A stretch of DNA of 64,000 nucleotides from Piliocolobus tephrosceles (taxonomy: Eukaryota > Chordata > Mammalia > Primates > Cercopithecidae): positions 150,357,777 to 150,421,776 of the forward strand of contig NC_045438.1 in the NCBI RefSeq assembly GCF_002776525.5, written 5' to 3'. The position numbers were made by a program, and so were the translations under genes. This document shows, one piece after another, positions 41,775 to 53,435 of this stretch; positions within the stretch are counted from its first letter, which is position 1; the number at the start of each line of letters is the position of its first letter. The notes under the pieces were generated by a model. That model searched no databases and was not told where the DNA came from. It was given only the letters and a program-made list of their open reading frames with translations.

Positions 41775-42985
41775 AGTCAGGAAACTGAGAGGAAATGTCT
41801 ATTGGATATGCAACCCACAGATTATCAAAAAATATTTCTTTAATTTCTCCAAAGAAGATAGACAAATGCCAAACAAGCACATGAAAAGATGCTCAAAATC
41901 ACTAATCATTAGAGAAATGCAAATCAAAACCACAATGAAGTGCTGCCTCACACTCATTAGGATGGCTACTATCAAAACAGAAAATATCAAGTGTTGGCAA
42001 GAACATGGGGTGATTGGAACGCTTGTGCTCTGCTGGTAGGAATGCATAATAGTGCCACTGCTGTGGAAAACAGTATAATGGTTCCTCTAAAAAAATTTTT
42101 TAAATTACCATATGATTCAGCTATTCCACTTCTAGGAATACACTTCAAATAATTGAAAGCAGGGTCTCAAAGAGATATCTATACATCCATGTTCATAGCA
42201 GCATTATTCACAATAGCCCAGAAAGCAACTTAAGTGTCCTTTGATGAATGAATGAATAAGTAAAATGTGTGGTACAATGGGGTATTTTTTAGCTTCAAGG
42301 GGAAGGAAATTCTGACACATTCTATAACAAGGATGAATATTGAAAACATTATGCTAAGTGAAATAAGCTAGTCACAAAAAGACAAATAAATACTGTATGA
42401 TTCCACTTACAAGAGACATCTAAAGCCATCAAATTCATAGAGAAAGTAGAATGGTGGTCCCAGAAGCTGGGGGAAGAGAGGACTGGGAAGTTATTGTTTA
42501 ATAGGTATGGAGTTTCAGTGTTGCAAGATGAAAGAGTTCTGTGGCTGGATTGTGATAATGATGATAGTAGTGCAACAAAATGAATGTACTTCACGCCACT
42601 GAACTATACACTTAAAAATGGTGTAGGTGAGCCAGGCACGGTGTTTCACGCTTGCAATCCCAACACTTTGGAAGAGCGAGGCAGGTGGATCACCAGGTCA
42701 GAAGTTGGACCAGCCTGTAAGACCAGCCTGGCCAAGATGGTGAAACTCTGTCTCTACTAAAAATACAAAAAAAATTAGCCGGGCGTAGTGGCAGGTGCCT
42801 GTAATCCCAGCTACTAGGGAGGCTGAGGCAGAGAATTGGTTGAACCTGGGAGATGGAGGTTGCAGTAAGCCGAGATGGCGCCACTGCACTGCAGCCTGGG
42901 AGGCAGAGCAAGACTCTATCACACACACACAAAAAAAGATTAAGGTGGTACATTTTACTTTGTGGATGTTACCACGATTTTAAAG
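41775..42985 (+). mobile_element. L1 3' end (old L1M type), sense, split by an Alu
   Basis: The ORF2 end and 3' UTR are recognisable: 'atttctccaaagaagatagac', 'GCAAATCAAAACCACAATGA', 'ACCATATGATTCAGCTATTCC', 'GTTCATAGCAGCATTATTCAC', 'GACAAATAAATACTGTATGA', 'GAACTATACACTTAAAAATGG'. The 3' UTR resumes at 42937 with 'ttaaggtggtacattttac'. No intact frame. Confidence 0.88.
42630..42936 (+). mobile_element. AluS, sense, in L1 3' UTR
   Basis: GAGCCAGGCACGGTG start, (CA)n-containing tail CACACACACAAAA. It contains a small duplication GACCAGCCTGTAA before GACCAGCCTGG. Confidence 0.92.
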
Positions 42986-43193
42986 ATAATGTTTGTTGAA
43001 CACATGCAGAGCTGAGAATTTGCTCCACTTGCCTTCTATACTAGTGGCTAGCTGGCGTCAGGGCAAAAATGGGGATGCTGCACGGGGCAGGAGCACTCTG
43101 AAAACAGCAGATTGCATTCTTTAAAGAGCAATAATTATGAATTCCAGTGATAATTAAGAGGGACGAGGGTGGAAAATAAGAACTGGGAGGGAA

Positions 43194-43475
43194 GGCTGGG
43201 CGTGGTGGCTCATGCCTTTAATTCCAGCACTTTGGGAGGCCGAGGCAAGTGGATCACCTGAGGTCAAGTGTTAGAGACCAGCCTGGCCAATATGGTGAAA
43301 CCCCGACTCTACTAAAAATACAAAAATTAGCCAGGTGTGGTGGTGCGCGCCTGTAATCCCACCTACTCAGGAGACTAAGACAGGAGAATTGCTTGAACCC
43401 AGGAGGTGGAGATTACATCATGCCACTGCACTCCAACCTGGACGACGGAGCAAGACTCCATTTCAAAAAAAAAAG
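43194..43475 (+). mobile_element. AluS, sense, internally deleted
   Basis: GGCTGGGCGTGGTGG start. About 25 bases are missing after 'caggaggtggag'. Poly(A) to 43475. Confidence 0.92.
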
Positions 43476-44204
43476 AATTAAGAGCGAAATTCCAGAAATA
43501 GCCCACGCATAGTTGGTTACCACCTTTTTGAGAGCCCCTCCCAGATGTTCTTCGGCAAAATGCCCTGCTGAGAGCCAGGAAAGGTGAGACAGCCTGAGGT
43601 CCCATCCACTGCAGGCCTCAGTGCGGCTTTTGCAAGAGTCAGGTGGGCTAGATGTCTACTCGCCTCTCAATTTCCCATTCTAATGAAAGCCACTGGGACT
43701 GGGCAATTTAAAACTACTGATAATAGCAACATCTCTTATATTTGGCTTAGGGAAACGTATTAAGATTGATGCTAAATTTGAATGGTTCTGACATGGAGGA
43801 TTATCTACAGTTCTTAAAGTAAGATAATGAAGCTGTACTTCCAAGTGCTGACTTACTATAAGCTGGAAGCTTTCCAACCCCATGAGTCCCCCATTCTGCA
43901 GCCCCACTTCCAAGACAGGCCATCTCCTCCATTTCTCCATTTCTCCCTGTACGTCACTTCCCAGGGGGTATGGTGCTCTGAAGGCCAGTGAAAAATGCCA
44001 ACATTCCCCATCCTCCACCACCATCTGCACCACCACCTCCACCACCATCTCCACCACCATCTCTACTTCCTCAGTTTACTAAACTTTTTTTCTCACCACT
44101 TCCCGGACAGACCATACAATTAAATCTTCTAACTTAAAAAGGGCTTTTCCTTGGTTTATCACTAATGAAAGGAAAATAGTCTTCATATCAACCTGAAGAA
44201 AGAC
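43476..44204. other. Unique intergenic sequence with an ACCACC minisatellite
   Basis: No gene recognised. At 44015-44070 a degenerate CCACCACCATCTC unit recurs about five times. Confidence 0.55.
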
Positions 44205-44735
44205 TTTGAAATTTTAAAATCATGTTTCCAGAAATGTGGACAACAGTTCACCAGACTCAGAATTACCTGGAACAGGGTTGAGGGCGGTGGCTCTCACCTG
44301 TAATCCCAGTACTTTGGGAGGCTCAGGCAGGTGGATCACTTGAGGTCAGGAGTTCGAGACCAGCCTGGCCAACATGGTGAAACCCTGTCTGTACTAAAAA
44401 TACAAAAATTAGCCAAGCGTGGTGGCACTTGCCTGTAGTCCCAGCTGCTCGAGAGGCTGAGGCAGGAGGATCGCTTGAGCCTGGGAGGCAGAGGTTGCAG
44501 TGAGCCAAGATCGTGCCCCACTGCACTCCAGCCTGGGTGACACAGTGAGACTCCATCTACAAAAAAAAAAAAAAAAAAAGAACAGAATTACCTGGGACAA
44601 TTAAAAAGGAAACTCCCTGGGCTATACCCAGATCCACTGCACCAGAATCTCCAGGAACAGGGCCCAGAAGCTGCACTTTAACAAGGATCCTAAGTGATTC
44701 TTAAACTGATGAGGCTTGAGAACCAGTCTTTAGAG
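44205..44735 (+). mobile_element. MER5-like hAT relic split by an Alu
   Basis: 'accagactcagaattacctgg' before and 'CCAGATCCACTGCACCAGAATC', 'gaagctgcactttaac', 'GATTCTTAAACTGATGAGG', 'TTGAGAACCAG' after the Alu match a MER5-type element. Confidence 0.65.
44275..44580 (+). mobile_element. AluS, sense, in MER5-like relic
   Basis: GGTTGAGGGCGGTGG start, poly(A) to 44580. CAGAATTACCTGGAACA and CAGAATTACCTGGGACA form the target duplication. Confidence 0.94.
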
Positions 44736-44799
44736 GAAGGTTGCCAGAGATGAACTGCAGGTGAATGCCCTTGAGCTAAACAAGTATGGGGGTAAAGGA

Positions 44800-44964
44800 G
44801 GGAATATTTATTGACAATCTCCATTATGTTCCTGGTATATAAACTGTGTCATTTAAACTTGACAACAACACTACAAAATTAGGTATATTCTAATCTCTAC
44901 TTCAAAGCTGATAAATGGGAGATTGAACAAGGTTAAGTGATTTGTCTAAAAACTGCAAAAAAAT
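44800..44964 (-). mobile_element. MIR, antisense
   Basis: 'TTATTGACAATCTCCATTATG', 'GTGTCATTTAAACTTGACAAC' and 'AACAAGGTTAAGTGATTTG' are in reversed MIR order. Confidence 0.7.
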
Positions 44965-44974
44965 AGTGAGCCCT

Positions 44975-45282
44975 AGGCTGGGCGCGGTGGCTCACGCCTG
45001 TAATCCCAGCACTTTGGTACGCCAAGACGGGCGGATCACGAGGTCAGGAGATCAAGACCATCCTGGCTAACACAGTGAAACCCCCGTCTCTACTAACAAT
45101 ACAAAAAATTAGCCAGGCGTGGTGGCGAGCGCCTGTAGTCCCAGCTACTAGGGAGGCTGAGGCAGGAGAATGGTGTGAATCCGGGAGGTGAAGCTTACAG
45201 TGAGCCAAGATTGTGCCACTGCACTCCAGCCTAGACGAAAGAGTGAGACTCCATCTCAAAAAAAAAAAAAAAAAAAAAAAAA
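44975..45282 (+). mobile_element. AluY, sense
   Basis: GGCTGGGCGCGGTGG start and a ~26-base poly(A). AGTGAGCCCT is duplicated at 44965-44974 and 45283-45292. Confidence 0.94.
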
Positions 45283-45317
45283 AGTGAGCCCTGAATCCAT
45301 TTCTTTTGTTTTTGCTT

Positions 45318-45608
45318 TGATTTTTTTCCTGAGACAGGGTCTTGCTCTGTCACCCAGGCTGGAGTGCAGTGGTGTAATCATAGTTCACTGCAGCCTCGAC
45401 TTCCCAGGCTCAAGCGATCCTACCACTTCAGCCTTCTGAGTAGCTGGACTACAGGCACCTGCTACTATACCCAGCTAATTTTTTTTTTTTTTTAAGACAG
45501 TGTCTCCCTATGTTGCCCTGGCTTGTCTCAAACTCCTGGGCTCAAGGGATCCTCCTGCCTTGGCCTCCCAATGTGCTGGGATTAACAGGCATGAGCCACC
45601 TCATCCTG
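45318..45608 (-). mobile_element. AluJ, antisense
   Basis: GATTTTTTTCCTGAGACAGGG head, CTCATCCTGC end. CCCTGAATCCATTT and CCCTGAATCTATTT form the target duplication; its left copy overlaps that of the neighbouring AluY. Confidence 0.92.
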
Positions 45609-45622
45609 CCCTGAATCTATTT

Positions 45623-46299
45623 GTCACTAAAATCCCATCGCCATGTCATCTCCTGGAATCTGTGCATTTTTGCTTTTGTCAGTAAAGCCTGGAGGATGTT
45701 GCGCTGATAAAAGCTTTCTCATACAGTATTTATCTTTGGGTCTTGTATTCATTTATGCCCATTGTACCAAGCGATCAATAATGAAAACCATTTGTTTATA
45801 AGAGGCCCAGAGACCCTCAAGGCACCTACTTCTTGCATCATTCAAACTAGAAGCAAATAACAACACCTCCTTGAGGGGTGTGACAACTGACAAAAGAGCA
45901 ACACACCCTCAAATAAGGAAGAACCAGCCTAGTCCAGGGGTGTGGTCTGATATTCAATGTTCCCTTTCAGATCACACTTGGGCTCTGACCAGCTGTTATT
46001 TTCCACCAGGAAGAGTTCTACTTTCCGAGCTCTTTGTGCAGCCAATTCTTCTTCCTTTACATCCTTCACCTAGGGGAGGCTCAGGTGGTCAAGGTTCTTG
46101 GAAAAGGAGATCCTGTATTCTACCAGGCAATGAACCAGTCATTCTGCAAGGGTTTAGTAATCTGTAACTATGTGCGAGGGTTCAAGATGGATAAGGCATC
46201 ACAAGAAGCTTACAAACCAGTGAGGGAAGCAGATCACTAGACAGCCCGTTCCAATAGTGATAGATACATGCACGACACTTCTGGGGAGAACTATGGAGT
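45623..46299. other. Unique intergenic sequence
   Basis: No gene recognised. Overlapping short frames at 45871-46240 have no identifiable domain. Confidence 0.5.
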
Positions 46300-46480
46300 A
46301 ATATGTAATCATAGTAATCCAACCCAGGACTGGATAATGGGAGAGGGCAGGGAAGGCTTCCTCAAGGAAATTCTCAGAGGCTTAAAAGGGTGAATAGGAG
46401 TGAACAGATGAAGGAGCTGGCAGAGGAGACAGTGTGAGCAATGGCAAGGATGGAGGAAATCACATAATGTTCAGACCAAA
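46300..46480 (-). mobile_element. L2-like relic, antisense
   Basis: 'gggaaggcttcctcaaggaa' and 'gtgaataggagtgaacag' resemble reversed L2 interior. Weak. Confidence 0.4.
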
Positions 46481-46840
46481 AGAAAAAAGCCATGTCTACC
46501 AGAGAGAGCCCATTGACCATTTCCATTTGGCCAAATCAGCATGCTACTTTTCAGTATTTTTTTCTAATTAAATTATTTCCCCAAATGTCTTTTGGCTGTC
46601 ACTGTTTGTACTTTTTCTGACCAGCGCATGAATTCTAAAATTAGTTAGAAGCTTAAGGAAGACCCAGTAGAAATTAGACCGGAGTCCTAAGAAATCAGGC
46701 TGTGGAAAGATGATTATAATAAGGTTTTAAAGTAACATCTCAGACATTGAAATGATCTCCTGTACAAGCAAGTAATATAACCTAGTGCTGAGAGAGGAGA
46801 AAGAAAGAAATCAGTCAGGCAGGCAGTTAGAGTGGGTCCC
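46481..46840. other. Unique intergenic sequence
   Basis: Nothing recognised. Confidence 0.5.
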
Positions 46841-47308
46841 CGGTTGAATTCTTTCAAAGAAGAAAACAGCCTGAAAAATCAAGCTGTAGGCCAGATAAGG
46901 GAACTTGCATGGGGGCAGGGGGTGGGGGCAGGGCTTGCCTAAGACATGCCCACAGTCTCGAAGATAAGAAAGTCTACACAAGTGACTTGCCTAGACATGC
47001 CCACCCTGGAAAATTCCATCCCCTGACACATATGCAGTAAGGGGAATGAAACAATACGGAGTAACTCAAGCTAAGGGTCCATGTGTACATTAGGAGGACT
47101 GGGTGGAGCTACCAGAAATTTCCCTTATGCAAATGAGACACCCAGCCCTCATCAGTTTCTTATAAAAGCTTTTACATTCAACTGTAAAAGCAGCAACCCT
47201 CGTTCAGGTCCCCTCTCCATGGCAGAGAGTTTTCTACTTTTGCTCATGAAACTCATGCTCCAACTTCACCCTTGGTGTCTGCGCTCCTCAATTTTCTTGG
47301 TCATGGTG
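46841..47308 (+). mobile_element. ERV1-type LTR, 3' end replaced by LTR12
   Basis: It shows an LTR promoter layout: octamer ATGCAAAT (47127-47134), TATAAAAG (47161-47168), a region resembling the 'aaactcatgctccaacttcac' and 'TTGGTGTCTGCGCTCCTCA' U5 start, and 'ATTTTCTTGGTCATGG', where it stops abruptly at the LTR12 boundary. Family not assigned. No retroviral coding sequence is present. Confidence 0.65.
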
Positions 47309-48001
47309 TGTCCGGAATTTATTCTTCCAGTGGGTTCTTGGTCTCACTGACTTGGGGAATGATGCTGCGGACCTTCACAGAGAGTGTTACAGCTCTTAAA
47401 GATGGTGTGTCCAGAGTTTCTTCCTTCCAGTCGGTTCGTGGTCTTGCTGACTTCAGGAATGAAGCCGTGGACCTTCACAGCGAGTGTTACAGCTCTTAAA
47501 GGTGGTGTGGACCCAAAGAGTGAGCAGCAGCAAGATTTACTGTGACTTCAAGAATGAAGCCGTGGACCTTCACAGCGAGTGTTACAGCTCTTAAAGGTGG
47601 TGCAGACCCAAAGAGTGAGCAGCAGCAAGATTTATTGTGAAGAGTGAAAAAAACTAAGCTTTCACCACATGGAAGGGGACCCGAGCAGGTTGTCGCAGCT
47701 GACTGGGGTGGCCACCTTTTATTCCTTTATTTAGCCCTGCCCATTTCCTGCTTATTGGTCCATTTTACAGAGCACTGATTGGTCCATTCTACAGAGTGCT
47801 GATTGGTGCATTTACAATCCTTTAGCTAGACACGGAGTGCTGATTGGTGTGTTTTTACAGAGTGCTGATTGGTGCATTTTCAATCCTTTAGCTAGACACA
47901 GAGCGATGACTGGTGCATTTACAATCCTCTAGCTAGACAGAAAAGTTCTCCAAGTCCCCACTCGACCCAGGAAATCCAGCTGGCTTCACCTTTCAGTGGG
48001 A
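47309..48001 (-). mobile_element. LTR12 (HERV9 solo LTR), antisense, 5'-truncated
   Basis: On the minus strand the order is 'GCCAGCTGG', repeated 'TAGCTAAAGGATTG'/'CACCAATCAGCACTC' units (47770-47935), 'ggtccccttcca', 'AATAAATCTTGCTGCTGCTC', then several 'GAGCTGTAACACTC' U5 repeats. A 95-bp segment is tandemly duplicated (starts 47449 and 47544). It ends at TGTCCGGA (47309). The upstream U3 half is absent. No internal viral genes. Confidence 0.9.
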
Positions 48002-48124
48002 CAAAGAACTTTGGGTTTACCTCAGACAACAAGAGTCTGATACATTGTGATGCACTGGTGAGACTGGAACAGTGCATATAAGAATAGGCGACTGGATGTA
48101 GACATCCACACAGTGTGTGCCTTC

Positions 48125-48260
48125 TGGTGAGTTAAGTCTCCTAAGCCTCACTTTCCTTGTCTGTAGCATGGAAGCATTAATAGCTATTTTTAATTACTGA
48201 GAGAACGCTTGTGGCAGATGACTGGCATATATTAATCTCTCAATAAATAGTAATTATTAT
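48125..48260 (+). mobile_element. MIR, sense
   Basis: 'gtctcctaagcctcactttcc', 'TTGTCTGTAGCATGGAAGC' and the terminal 'ctcaataaatagtaattatt' fit MIR. Confidence 0.65.
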
Positions 48261-48978
48261 TTTTATAACTACCCATACTCATTGTCACTAAACGTACATT
48301 ACATAACAAAGGTTGAGTGTGAATAAAATGGGATTCATTTATCACAACAATTGATTTACTACATAGAACAAACACTGGAATCCCAGAGTCAGAAGGGTGA
48401 ACAGCCATGAGGACCACGGGGCAGAGCACCAAAATCACCTGCTATGGCCACCACTGCAGGGTACATAGAGAGATCTAAAAACTGGTATTAGTCCACCCCC
48501 AGACTGCAAAAGAGTTATGGTAGAAGAGGCTGGGGGAAGTGAGATACCTTGGAGACATTTTCAATGTATAATAAACTTCCAATACCCTCTCCAGAGGAGA
48601 AGGCAAAGAGGGTTTTCTTCTTTATCTGAAGCTAAGTAGAATTGGCATTCAAAGGGGCACTCAAATAACTCGACAACCTTCCCTGGAGTTAGATATCACA
48701 GGGAATGATTTCTGAAATACGCCTGAGAACGCTAAAGGCTGTAGTCGCTGATGCTGACAGAAGCAGGAGGAGAGCATTGCACAGGGAGTGAAGTGCACTT
48801 CCAACTGCTCCAGAGCATTCCTAGGAACAAACTAAAGTGTTCTGTAGCAAAACAAGCTGCACGAAATGAACAATGCTTATAGAAGCATGACCAACATACC
48901 TTAGCATTCTAAGGCTCTGATAAGTCCTGCAGGAAAGATAACTGTTTAGTTTTATTTAACAGCACCTTTCAAACTTAA
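48261..48978. other. Unique intergenic sequence
   Basis: No gene or named repeat recognised. Confidence 0.5.
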
Positions 48979-49111
48979 TTTTTTTTTCTTTTAAAGAGAC
49001 AAGGTCTAACTATGTTGCCCAGGCTGGTCTTGAACTCCTTAGCTCAAGTGATCCTCCCGTGCTGGCTTCCTAAAGTGCTAGGATTACAGGCATGAACCAT
49101 CATTCCCAGCC
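48979..49111 (-). mobile_element. Alu left monomer (FLAM-like), antisense
   Basis: A single arm from TTCTTTTAAAGAGACAAGG to CATTCCCAGCC with a T-rich head. Confidence 0.82.
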
Positions 49112-50500
49112 CACATTTTTCAAACTTTTAAACCATAGAACCCTGTTTTCCTTGGTAATGCCTATTCATAATCCGTGGATGTCATGCTTTGTGGAAACAC
49201 TTTTGAAAACACTGATGTGGGCTTTAGACTTAAAAGGTTCTGGACTACCTGGAAAGAGGCCCAGCTCACCTGAAAACTGGAATCCTTCTCATTACTCAAG
49301 GAGATAAACTATTGTTCCCACTGTTCTCTGGTGGGCAGAACCTTGGGGTCAGGGTCATTTCTAGTCAAGTGAAACATTTCCAAAGCTCTTCACTGGGAAA
49401 ACCCTTGTCTTCAGTGATCGTTATCCTCTGTGGCTAGAGGCGGGTTCCTGGCAGGAGGAACCCTCCCTTTCTGCTTTCCATAAATGCTTATAATCATTTC
49501 ATTGAATGAGCTGGACTTAGCTGGGCTTATAAGCACAAAATAACTTTGAATTTTTTCTTCCATGGCCTCTTCAAATCACTCCATGGTCTAATTCTTCCTT
49601 GCCCCAGGATAGGATCATGAGCACATTCCATGACTTTTCCAGTCATCCCTGGAAAATAAATGAAAAGCCCCTTGTTTGGTTATTAACAAATAAAGTCTGT
49701 TTCATAATCATATAATTCCAATCCAGCCCAGGATAAAAATCAGAACTCCAATTAACTCCAAATCTTTATCCAATTAAGATTTCTTCCCTTCTCCACTTTG
49801 GACTTGGCCACACTGGCAGGCAGAATTGAGAGTATCATCAATTTCTTTTCTCTTTTCCCAATCCTCTTGCTTCCCACTTTATAGCTGCTGTTTGTGACCC
49901 CTGCAGGGCTGGGTCCTGGGAAGAGGAGATTCAGGAAAAGGACACAGCTCGACTCAGTTGGATGGCTGGGGTCCTGCTGCCTGTACCCTCTGGATGGCAG
50001 ATGCCTTCTCTCTTGGTGAGCTTTCGCAGGCTTTCCAGAGAGCTGCCCACTTACTCTTTGATGGAGAAAATATTGCTCTTGACCCCTCAGCATCCCATGT
50101 CCACCCATCTGCCTGGGTGGCACTGTCCCTTGAGGCAGGTGTCTTGGAAAAAGTCATGTTTAAGCAAATTCCAGGCCAGCTGCCTTCATATCCAGGTCCT
50201 AGTAAAATGTAGTGGAAATATAATGGGCCTTTGAGGCATTCTGTCTTCGCTGTGAGGCAGAAGCAGTCCCAGCTGTCTCTCACTAGGCAAGAGTGGGACA
50301 CCAGTCCCCACAAGTGTTCTCTAGAAACTTCCTCTGAAGTGCATCCTTTTCCTGACTGTGGGCATGGGATACCCAGAACATGGAAAATTCTCACAAAGAT
50401 CCTCCCTCTACTACTGATTATTGAAATTCCATCTTAAAATAGTAGATGTCTGTGATAGGCTAATAATGTAGGCATGACTGGTTTCTGATTCTCTCCCTCT
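49112..50500. other. Unique intergenic interval (about 1.4 kb)
   Basis: No named repeat. Around 49950-50400 both strands carry overlapping open frames (up to 146 codons on the minus strand), which reflects base composition more than coding; no domain recognised. Confidence 0.5.
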
Positions 50501-50810
50501 CTTTTTTTTTTTTTTTTTTTTTTTTCATTTTGAGGTAGGGTCTCGCTCTGTCACTCAGGCTGGAGTGCAGTGGTGCGATCTTGGCTCACTGCAGCCTCAA
50601 ACTCCCGGACTCAGGTAATCCTCCTGCCTCAGTCTCCTGTGTAGCTGGAACCACTAGCGCATACTACCACACTCAGCTAATTTTTATTTTTGTAGAGACA
50701 GGGTCTTACCATGTTTTCCAGGCTGGTCTTGAACTCCTGGGCTCAAGGGATCCACCCACTTCGGCCTCTCTAAGGGTTGGGACTACAGGTGTGAGCCACT
50801 GCGCCTAGCC
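50501..50810 (-). mobile_element. AluJ, antisense
   Basis: A ~25-base poly(T) head followed by CATTTTGAGGTAGGG; ends CGCCTAGCC. Confidence 0.9.
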
Positions 50811-50834
50811 AATTTTTTTTTTAATAACAAAAAT

Positions 50835-51140
50835 TATTTGATGCTAGGTCTTGCTCTGTTGCTTTGTCTGCTGGAGTGCAGTGGTACGATCTTGGCTCAC
50901 TGCAGCCTCAACCCCCTGACCCCCACCCCCAACAGTGGGTTCAAGTCATTCTCCCATCTTAGCCTCCCAAGTAGCTGGAACCACAGCGTGCACCATCATG
51001 CCTAGCTAATTGTTTTACTATTTGTAAAGATGGTGTTTCACTATGTTGCCCAGACTGGACTTGAACTCCTGAGCTCATGCGATCCTCCCACCTCAGCCTC
51101 TTAAAGTGCTGGTATTACAGCCATGAGCCACTATACCCAG
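50835..51140 (-). mobile_element. AluJ, antisense, insertion-bearing
   Basis: Starts TATTTGATGCTAGGTC. Contains an extra C-rich stretch CCCCTGACCCCCACCCCCAA near 50912-50932; ends TATACCCAGTC. Tandem with the previous Alu. Confidence 0.87.
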
Positions 51141-51490
51141 TCTTTTTTTTTTCTTCCTCCCCCCGCCCCCCTACCTTAACGTTCCCTGCATGACTAGACC
51201 AGCATCTGCCTGTATCATCTGAGGGATACTTGGCACTACTGCATTGTTCTCGGCTTTGGGGAGCTCACTTGAAATCAAGCTATAGAGAATGTTATTTTAG
51301 TATCCTGTTATTTACAGCTTTCTTGCTCTGAAAGTTTTGATATTAAGTTGGAAAGTTTGCGATATTGCTGCAGTTGGATATAGGCATAACAATTTGCCAA
51401 TACGCCAGATACGATATAGACAACAGCATCCCTAACTTTAATGGAAGTTCCTAAGGTTATAATCTCTAGAGATCTCATATTTCTCAATTT
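51141..51490. other. Unique intergenic sequence
   Basis: Nothing recognised apart from a T/C-rich run at its start. Confidence 0.5.
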
Positions 51491-51503
51491 AAAATGTCTT
51501 TAG

Positions 51504-51805
51504 GGCCAGGCACCGTGGCTCACACCTATAATCCCAGCACTTTGGGAGGCCGAGGCAGGCGGATCACCTGCGGTCAGGAGTTCAAGACCAACCTGGGCAA
51601 CATGGCGAAACCCTATTTCTAAAAAAAAAAAAAAAAATAGCCCAGTGTGGTGGTGGTGCACACCTATGGTCCCAGCTACTCGGGAGGCTGAGGCAAGCGA
51701 ATCACTTGAACCTGGGAGGCAGAGGTTGCAGTGAGCCAAGATCATGCTGTTGCACTCCAGCCTGGGTGACAAGAGTGAAACTCTGTCTCCTAAAAACTAA
51801 AAAGT
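51504..51805 (+). mobile_element. AluS, sense
   Basis: GGCCAGGCACCGTGG start. A perfect AAAATGTCTTTAG duplication lies at 51491-51503 and 51806-51818. Confidence 0.95.
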
Positions 51806-51952
51806 AAAATGTCTTTAGTTTTCTCCCTTTCCATTTGATTGTCCTGAATTACTTGATATTAGTAAACCTTTGTTGTTGTTAGTAATTACATTTCTTTTTA
51901 AACAAGTATCTTTATATATTGACATATGAAACCTTAACAGGGCTTTCATAGG

Positions 51953-52498
51953 AGTTATCTATTGCTGTATAACATATTACCCCAAAACCTAGTGGCTTAA
52001 AACAACAATGTATTACTTCATAGTTTCTGTGGATTAGGAATTCAGGAGCAGCTTAGTTGAGTGCCTCTGGCTTAAGAACTCTCATGAGGTTACAGTTAAG
52101 CTATCAGAGGCTCACGTGGTCTCATCTGAAGTCTCAACTGGAGTGGGGATGGGGTGGTGGTGGTGAGGATGGCTGCTTCCAGTCTCACTCATGTGTTTAT
52201 TAGCTGACCAGAATCTCCCACCAGATGGGCCTCTCCATACAGAGACCTCACAACACGGCACCCAGCTTCCTTCAGGGTGAGAAATCTGAGAGAAGGCAAG
52301 AGAGAGTGTGGCAAAGAAGGAAGCCATGGTCTTTTTATAACGTGATCACACAGTGACATCCTATCACTTCTGCTGTATTTTATTCCTTAGAGGTGAATTA
52401 ATAAGCCCAGCCCACACACAGGAGGAGGGAATTATACCAGGATATGAATGAGGAGGTAGAGGACATTGGGGGACATCTTAGAGGCTTCTTACCACAAC
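51953..52498 (-). mobile_element. MaLR/ERVL-type solo LTR (MLT1-like)
   Basis: Read on the minus strand it starts TGTGGTAAGAAGCC and ends ...CAATAGATAACTCC. Diagnostic blocks are 'CTATTGCTGTATAACATATT', 'AGTGGCTTAAAACAACAATG', 'catcctatcacttctgctg' and 'GACATCTTAGAGGCTTC'. Family named from memory. Confidence 0.65.
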
Positions 52499-52665
52499 TT
52501 CATAATGGTTAGTTAATAAGATTGGAAGATACAAATATTATTGTCTCAGAATCTTCTAGTGTTACTTATATCTACTACTGACTTTAGAGAAAATTCCAAC
52601 TAGTCCAAGATTGCATATAATCTTCCAAGTTGAAAACTCACATAACACTACTTTATTAACTAATA

Positions 52666-52970
52666 GGTCAGGCATGGTGGCTCATGCCTGTAATCCCTGC
52701 ATTTTGGGAGGCCAAGGCAGGTGGATCACCTGAGGTCAGGAGTTTGAGACCAGCCTGGCCAATATGGTAAAACCCCATCTCTACTAACAATACAAAAATT
52801 AGCCAGGTGTGGTGGCAGGTACCTGTAATCCCAGCTACTCAGGAGACTGAGGCATGAGAATCGCTTGAAACCAGGAGACAGAGGTTTCAGTGAGCCAAGA
52901 TTGTGCCACTGCACTCCAGCATAGGGAACAGAGCGAGACCCTGTCTCCAAAAAAAAAAAAAAAAAAAAAG
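52666..52970 (+). mobile_element. AluS, sense
   Basis: GGTCAGGCATGGTGG start, poly(A) at 52949-52969. Confidence 0.93.
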
Positions 52971-53147
52971 AATAAAATATGGCAACTGTATTCTACCTAA
53001 ACCCAGGTGAGCTGAGCAAACTATAATTACAATTATGAGCTCCTTCAAAGTAATATAGGATACACAATTTGTCAGATTTCAATGAAAATATCTTTATAAC
53101 TATGACCTATTGCCATCTGTCCAAAAAAAAAAAAAAAAAATCAGCAA

Positions 53148-53430
53148 GGCCAGGCGCAGTGGCTCACACCTGTAATCCCAGCAATTTGGGAGGCCAAGGA
53201 GGGCGGATCACCTGAGATCAGAAGTTCTAGACTAGCCTGGCCAACATGGTGAAATCCCGTCTCTACTAAAAATACAAAAATTAGCAGGATGTGGTGGTGC
53301 ATGCCTGTAATCCAGGCTACTAGGGAGACTGAGGCAGGAGAATTGCTTGAACCCAGGCAGAAGTTGCAGTGAACTGAGATCATGCCACTGCACTCCAGCC
53401 TGGGTGATAGAGCAATACTCCGTCTCAAAA
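53148..53430 (+). mobile_element. AluS, sense, inserted beside a poly(A) run
   Basis: GGCCAGGCGCAGTGG start. An isolated 18-base poly(A) and TCAGCAA precede it, and AAAATCAGTAA follows it, giving an A-rich target duplication. Confidence 0.93.
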
Positions 53431-53435
53431 AAAAA

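Noticed and set aside
47081..47499. Open frames of 75-89 codons
   Set aside because: They lie in LTR sequence (ERV1 LTR and LTR12), which is non-coding.
46841..48001. A complete endogenous retrovirus between two LTRs
   Set aside because: The two LTRs are from different families, in opposite orientation and directly abutting; no gag, pol or env-like sequence lies between them.
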